Below are positions 6,581 to 9,960 of a stretch of 9,960 nucleotides of DNA, piece after piece. Source of the stretch: Planctomycetota bacterium (GTDB taxonomy: Bacteria; Planctomycetota; UBA1135; UBA2386); the NCBI GenBank assembly GCA_003235605.1, contig QJVU01000151.1:1-9960 (forward strand). The letters run 5' to 3'. Position 1 is the stretch's first letter. Each line of letters starts with the position of its first letter. A model generated the notes under the pieces. It ran no database searches and had not been told where the DNA came from. It saw only the letters and a program-made list of their open reading frames with translations. Position numbers and translations under genes: made by a program.

Positions 6581-7881
6581 GCTACCTCCAGGAGGATCCC
6601 CTGACCCTGGCCACCGCCGACGCAAAGGCACGCGATTCCGTAGCGCCGGCCGCGTTCCCTCAGCTCCATCGCGAGGGTCAGCAGGATCCGTGCGCCGGAC
6701 GCCGCAATGGGGTGGCCGAGGGCGATGGCGCCGCCGTTGACGTTCACGATCTCCGGGTCGATTTCACCGATCGCGCCGTCCCGCCCCAGTTCTTCGCGGC
6801 AGTAGCGGTCGCTTGCCAGGGCCTTGAGGCTGCCCAGGACCTGGGCAGCGAACGCCTCGTTGATCTCGAACAGGTCGATATCCGACAGGCTCAGACCGGC
6901 ACGATCCAACAAGCTCGGGATGACGTGGGCCGGGCCCAAGCCCATGGTTGCCGGGTCCAGGCCGACGCGGGCGTGGGCACGGATGGTCGCCAGGGGCTTC
7001 AGGCCCATGGCCCGGGCACGGCCGGCGGACATGACCAGCATCGCTGCCGCACCATCCGTCACCTGGCACGAGTTGCCCACGGTGACATCCCCTTCACGCC
7101 GGTCGAAGACCGGCTTCAGTCTCGCCAACGCCTCGAGGGTCTGGTTCTGCCGGATGCCGTTGTCCTGCGCCACCAAGGACTGGAAGCGCGGTGGAGGGGC
7201 CAGGGGCGCAATCTCGCGACCGAGACGACCTGAGCTCCGGGCCACGGCGGCGCGTTGGTGACTCTGCAGGGCATAGTGATCCTGTTGGCTGCGGGAGACC
7301 CCCATGAGGCGAGCGACGTTCTCGGCTGTGCTTCCCATCAGCAGGCCCGAAACCGGGTCCGTGAGCCCCTCGACGATGGCAATGCGTGGCTTCAGAAACG
7401 AAGGCCGGAAGCTGAGCAGGGTCGAGAGCTTCTGCACGGCTGTCCTGGCCTTGCCGAGCCGCTGGAAGAAGCTCGTCAGGCGAGGTCCCATGATCAGTGG
7501 GAAGTTGGACATGGATTCGGCGCCACCGACCAGGAACACCTGGCCGTCCCCGGCCCGCAGGCGGAGCTCGGCGGCCAGGACCGCCTCCAGACCCGACGCG
7601 CAGTTGCGCATCACGGTCACCGCAGGAACCTTCTGCGGCACGCCAGCGCGGAGGGCGGCCACCCGCGCCGGATTGGCCTCGTTGGCACCAGGACCGGCGC
7701 AGCCGAGGATCACCTCGTCGATGAGGTTCAGGTCGATGCCGGTCAGGTCCAGCACCTCGCGGAATACATGAGCGGCCAGGTCTGCAGCCTGGGCGTTTCT
7801 CAGGTCGGTGCCTGCCCTGGTGAACGGAGTGCGACAGCCGCCGACGATCGCCAGTGCGTCGGTGTTCCCGTTGGTGGTCAT
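6577..7881 (-). CDS. fadI: Acetyl-CoA C-acyltransferase (thiolase, FadI/FadA-like)
   Basis: The 434-residue enzyme carries out the last step of beta-oxidation, cleaving 3-ketoacyl-CoA with CoA to give acetyl-CoA and a shortened acyl-CoA. The nucleophile is Cys94 in 'RNCASGLEAV'. The other catalytic blocks are 'NEAFA' (341-345), His390 in 'GGAIALGHP', and Cys420 in 'CLCVGGGQG'. All are intact. The length, and the longer loop at about 135-185 ending 'GLLMGSTAENVARL', resemble FadI, the partner of FadJ, more than the shorter FadA; this subtype call is from memory. The ATG at 7881 overlaps the ligase stop as ATGA. A GAGG lies 8 bases upstream of it, and a second purine-rich AGGAG almost touches the start. 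With the downstream FadJ-like protein it should form a trifunctional-type complex. A biosynthetic acetoacetyl-CoA thiolase is less likely given the partner gene. Confidence 0.94.
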   Translation of the reverse strand: MTTNGNTDALAIVGGCRTPFTRAGTDLRNAQAADLAAHVFREVLDLTGIDLNLIDEVILGCAGPGANEANPARVAALRAGVPQKVPAVTVMRNCASGLEAVLAAELRLRAGDGQVFLVGGAESMSNFPLIMGPRLTSFFQRLGKARTAVQKLSTLLSFRPSFLKPRIAIVEGLTDPVSGLLMGSTAENVARLMGVSRSQQDHYALQSHQRAAVARSSGRLGREIAPLAPPPRFQSLVAQDNGIRQNQTLEALARLKPVFDRREGDVTVGNSCQVTDGAAAMLVMSAGRARAMGLKPLATIRAHARVGLDPATMGLGPAHVIPSLLDRAGLSLSDIDLFEINEAFAAQVLGSLKALASDRYCREELGRDGAIGEIDPEIVNVNGGAIALGHPIAASGARILLTLAMELRERGRRYGIACLCVGGGQGQGILLEVA

Positions 7882-9365
7882 TCTCCTGGCCTCGAGTCCA
7901 CGAACCTCTTCTCCTTGATCTCCCTCTCCATGCCCACACGCTCGAGCATCTCCTCCAGCGAGAGGAACTCGACGCGGTTGGGCGATATCTCGACACCGGT
8001 CTTGAAGGCTTCCCGCACCTTGACCATGGTCTTCTCCTTGTCGGACCCCTCGCGAAGCGCCAGGTGGACGATGACCTGGTCCACTTCCAAGGGATCATTG
8101 TCCTTCTTGCACAGCTCCACCTGCCATTCCTCGACCTCCGCCAGGTTGCTGAGGATCTCCGCGCAGTCCTCGAGGTTCACGAGGGTGCCCTTTACCTTCA
8201 GCAGCTGCAGGTCCTTCATGCTGCTCTCGCGCGAAAGGTCGCTGCTGACGCGCGGCACGGTGCGGCCGCAGTGGGGACACGGGTCGTACTGGATCCCACC
8301 GCGCACCCGGTCGCCGGTCCGGTAGCGGAAAACGGTGCTGCCGCGGCCGCCCAGGGGCGTGAACACGAGCTCGCCGTCCGCGCCGTCGGAGACTACCTCG
8401 CCGGTCTTGGGGTCGATCACCTCGAAGATGCCCAGGTCAGGGTAGAGGTGGTAGCCAGGGTACGTGGAGGTGTCAGACGTGGGGCACTCTGCGAAGGCCA
8501 TGCGGGCCTCGGTGAAGCCGTAGGTTCCAAAGACAGCGACGTTCCGCGCACCCATCTCCTCGAGCATCTCGCGGATCTTGTCCTTCATCCCTGGCGGCAC
8601 CCGCTCGGCGCCGAGCACCACGGTCTTCACCGTCGACATGTCCACGCCCTCTTCGACGCCACGGCGCAGAAGATGATAGATGTAGCCGGGCACACCCAGC
8701 AGTGCCTGGGCCCCGGTTCGGGCGATTGCCCTCAGATCGCCGGAGCTGCCCATGACCTTGCCGCCACCGGTGCTGAGCACCATCATCCCGCTCTCGAAGC
8801 CGGCACAGACGACTTGCCAGAAGGCCAGGTGGGGGGCGTAGGGGAACAGGTTGACCACACGGAACTCAGGGTCCAGCCCCAGCACTTCGGTCAGCCGACG
8901 GCCGGTCTCGTGGAGGCCCGCGATGTCATGGGGCGTATAGAAGAACGGGACCGGGTCCGCGGAGCGGCCGGTCGTGAACGTCATGAAGCAGGGGTAGAAC
9001 TCGCGCCGGATCTTCTCCTTCACGAACGCGCGACCCTGGAGCCAGGACTGTGCCAGCAGCGACAGCTTGCGGGAGAGCGGCCAGGCCCGGCGGATCGTCG
9101 CAGGATCGGGTTGCAGGATGAACCTCTTGAACCGCTGCGGGTCGTCATCCGTGGGTAGCAGGTCCACCTTGCCGGTGAGGGGCAAGCGCCGCAGGTCATT
9201 CACGGTCTTGATCTGCTCCGGCCTCACGCCGGCACGATCGAAAAGCTCGCGGTAGAAAGGACTGAACGGATAGAGGTACTCGTTCACGTAGCGCCGCAGA
9301 GCCCCGTTCTGGTATTCCAGCTGCCGGTCTCGAGGCCAGCGCTCTATCTCGCGCCATCTTGCCAT
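7878..9365 (-). CDS. PaaK-like AMP-forming acyl/aryl-CoA ligase
   Basis: The 495-residue product resembles the phenylacetate-CoA ligase / coenzyme F390 synthetase branch of adenylate-forming enzymes, which make an acyl-AMP and then the CoA thioester. Visible blocks are the N-terminal 'YPFSPFYRELFDRAGV' (32-47) and a phosphate-loop-like 'TFTTGRSADPVPF' (129-141), which departs from the usual SSGTTGKP. The A5-like 'YGFTEARM' (282-289) and A7 'FRYRTGD' (346-352) follow. 'CPHCGRTVPR' (363-372) is a CxxCGR motif found in PaaK relatives. The hinge is 'LKVKGTLVNLED' (389-400), and Lys484/Lys486 near the end are the candidate A10 lysines. It is longer than typical PaaK (about 430-450). The ATG at 9365 fits the family's N-terminus; the frame stays open upstream to 9803 but without family similarity. 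No strong ribosome binding site is seen. As first gene of the operon it probably supplies the substrate for the thiolase/FadJ pair. The acid substrate is unknown. Confidence 0.88.
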   Translation of the reverse strand: MARWREIERWPRDRQLEYQNGALRRYVNEYLYPFSPFYRELFDRAGVRPEQIKTVNDLRRLPLTGKVDLLPTDDDPQRFKRFILQPDPATIRRAWPLSRKLSLLAQSWLQGRAFVKEKIRREFYPCFMTFTTGRSADPVPFFYTPHDIAGLHETGRRLTEVLGLDPEFRVVNLFPYAPHLAFWQVVCAGFESGMMVLSTGGGKVMGSSGDLRAIARTGAQALLGVPGYIYHLLRRGVEEGVDMSTVKTVVLGAERVPPGMKDKIREMLEEMGARNVAVFGTYGFTEARMAFAECPTSDTSTYPGYHLYPDLGIFEVIDPKTGEVVSDGADGELVFTPLGGRGSTVFRYRTGDRVRGGIQYDPCPHCGRTVPRVSSDLSRESSMKDLQLLKVKGTLVNLEDCAEILSNLAEVEEWQVELCKKDNDPLEVDQVIVHLALREGSDKEKTMVKVREAFKTGVEISPNRVEFLSLEEMLERVGMEREIKEKRFVDSRPGE

Positions 9366-9378
9366 AGTGCGGTTGCCT

Positions 9379-9393
9379 GGGTCGTGTGGACCC
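9379..9393 (-). promoter_or_regulatory. Small inverted repeat in the ligase leader
   Basis: GGGTC (9379-9383) and GACCC (9389-9393) form a 5-bp stem with a 5-base loop, starting 13 bases upstream of the ligase ATG. It may fold in the mRNA leader or be a protein site. It is short enough to be chance. Confidence 0.2.
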
Positions 9394-9496
9394 TGCCTCC
9401 CCCTACCTGCTCCTAGGTGTCTATTCCTGCCCGGTTTCAGGCAACTTGTGCGGATATCCGATCTATCGACAGGGAAGGGCGTATTCCTTGTCCTGA

Positions 9497-9517
9497 ATGC
9501 ATGTCCCGATGCATGTC
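9497..9517. repeat. Tandem ATGCATGTC repeat in the divergent spacer
   Basis: ATGCATGTC occurs at 9497-9505 and again at 9509-9517, separated by CCG, for a 12-base period. Each copy contains the palindrome ATGCAT. The pair lies between the divergent ligase and patatin-like genes, 33 bases before the proposed patatin start, where a shared regulator site would be expected. No known operator is recognised. Confidence 0.45.
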
Positions 9518-9535
9518 TAGTACAGGTTCGCCTGT

Positions 9536-9550
9536 CAACAACCCTTGTTG
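9536..9550. repeat. Inverted repeat CAACAA-CCC-TTGTTG at the patatin start
   Basis: CAACAA (9536-9541) and TTGTTG (9545-9550) are exact inverted copies around CCC. The last base is the G of the proposed GTG start codon. It could be an operator for the + strand gene or an RNA hairpin covering the start. Function is unproven. Confidence 0.4.
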
Positions 9551-9960
9551 TGAGCAATTCGAACGGTGACACCAACAACCGGCCCGTGAAGCAGCTGTCG
9601 GGCGCACTGGCGGCGACCAACGGCATGCCTCGGGCTCCGCGCATCGTCCTCGTCCTGGGCGGTGGTGGCATGCGCGGCTGGACCCACATAGGCGTGCTCC
9701 GGGCGCTCGAACGCCTGGGGCTCGGCGTGGACGAGGTCATAGGCACCAGCATGGGCGCGGTGATGGGAGCCCTGTACGCGTCGGGCATGGACTCCAAAGC
9801 CATCGAGGCGGCAGCCGCTGAGTTCTCCGTAAAGGATTACTTCAAGATTCACCTGCTGAAGTTCCTCGTGAAGGGCTACCGCCACGCCTCCGTCTACAAG
9901 GGCAGGGCGTTTTTGGAGAGCCTGAGGAAGTTCCTGCCGCATCAGAGCTTCGAGGAGCTG
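9550..9960 (+). CDS. Patatin-like phospholipase / acyl hydrolase (3' end outside window)
   Basis: The first 137 codons are visible and run off the window without a stop. The protein is a patatin-family serine hydrolase, which uses a Ser-Asp dyad to release fatty acids from lipids. The oxyanion-hole glycine block 'GGGGMRGWTHIGVL' is at 37-50. The nucleophile elbow 'GTSMGAVMGALYASG' (65-79) puts Ser67 in GxSxG. The catalytic Asp lies beyond the window. There is no hydrophobic signal peptide in the visible N-terminus. The first 28 residues are polar and Asn-rich, so the start is uncertain: GTG 9550 lacks a ribosome binding site, and ATG 9625, ten codons before the glycine block, is an alternative. 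The frame is open upstream of 9550, but those codons do not look like protein. The gene is divergent from the CoA-ligase operon, separated by 184 bases, and might share regulation with it. Confidence 0.86.
   Translation, partial: MSNSNGDTNNRPVKQLSGALAATNGMPRAPRIVLVLGGGGMRGWTHIGVLRALERLGLGVDEVIGTSMGAVMGALYASGMDSKAIEAAAAEFSVKDYFKIHLLKFLVKGYRHASVYKGRAFLESLRKFLPHQSFEEL

Noticed and set aside
5192..6604. Long + strand open frame (470 codons) opposite the FadJ-like gene
   Set aside because: It is antisense to a fully conserved FadJ-like enzyme. The translation is His/Gln/Ala-rich without domain features.
7854..9158. Long + strand open frame (434 codons) opposite the CoA ligase
   Set aside because: It is a shadow of the ligase coding strand; no family motif is seen.
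9366..9803. N-terminal extension of the ligase frame to 9803
   Set aside because: The extra 146 codons run across the divergent spacer and antisense to the patatin-like gene. They are Arg/Pro/Ser-rich and lack family similarity; the ATG at 9365 fits known N-termini.
9535..9942. Minus-strand open frame of 135 codons at the right edge
   Set aside because: It is antisense to the patatin-like gene, which has a glycine-rich oxyanion block and GxSxG.

Overview
The window is a GC-rich (about two thirds G+C by eye), gene-dense stretch of bacterial chromosome. Two Lys-less-common traits point to a Gram-negative host: lipoprotein signal peptides with clear lipoboxes, and a SurA/parvulin-type periplasmic folding factor. 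GTG starts, GC-ending codons and ATGA gene overlaps fit a myxobacterial, deltaproteobacterial or planctomycete-like genome. That placement is inference: there is no rRNA or other phylogenetic marker here. I see no mobile element, CRISPR array, tRNA or rRNA gene.

Layout. At the left edge (1-789, + strand) lies the 3' part of a gene for a thioredoxin-like protein fused to a shortened MsrA-like domain. It converges on a three-gene minus-strand unit at 4161-839. In transcription order this unit encodes an unrecognised lipoprotein with a strand-rich C-terminus, a lipoprotein alpha/beta hydrolase, and an exported PpiC-type peptidyl-prolyl isomerase. All three products carry export signals, so this is an envelope module of unknown purpose. 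A candidate extended -10 promoter lies about 190 bases before the first gene.

A second minus-strand operon runs 9365-4421. It encodes a PaaK-like acyl/aryl-CoA ligase, a FadI/FadA-like thiolase, and a FadJ/FadB-like enoyl-CoA hydratase/3-hydroxyacyl-CoA dehydrogenase. Both junctions are 4-base ATGA overlaps, so translation is probably coupled. Together the products could activate a carboxylic acid to its CoA thioester and carry out the hydration, second oxidation and thiolysis steps of beta-oxidation. The first oxidation (acyl-CoA dehydrogenase) is not encoded here. The natural substrate is unknown.

At the right edge, transcribed away from the ligase, begins a patatin-like phospholipase gene (9550 to the window end, + strand). 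The 184-base divergent spacer holds a tandem 9-base repeat and an inverted repeat overlapping the proposed start codon, both candidate regulator sites. A lipase that frees fatty acids beside a beta-oxidation operon is a plausible functional pairing, but this is inference.

I found no clearly new defence or mobile system. The items most worth following up are the MsrA-like domain lacking most of its usual loop, the parvulin whose first-strand motif appears at the C-terminal end, and the unrecognised lipoprotein.
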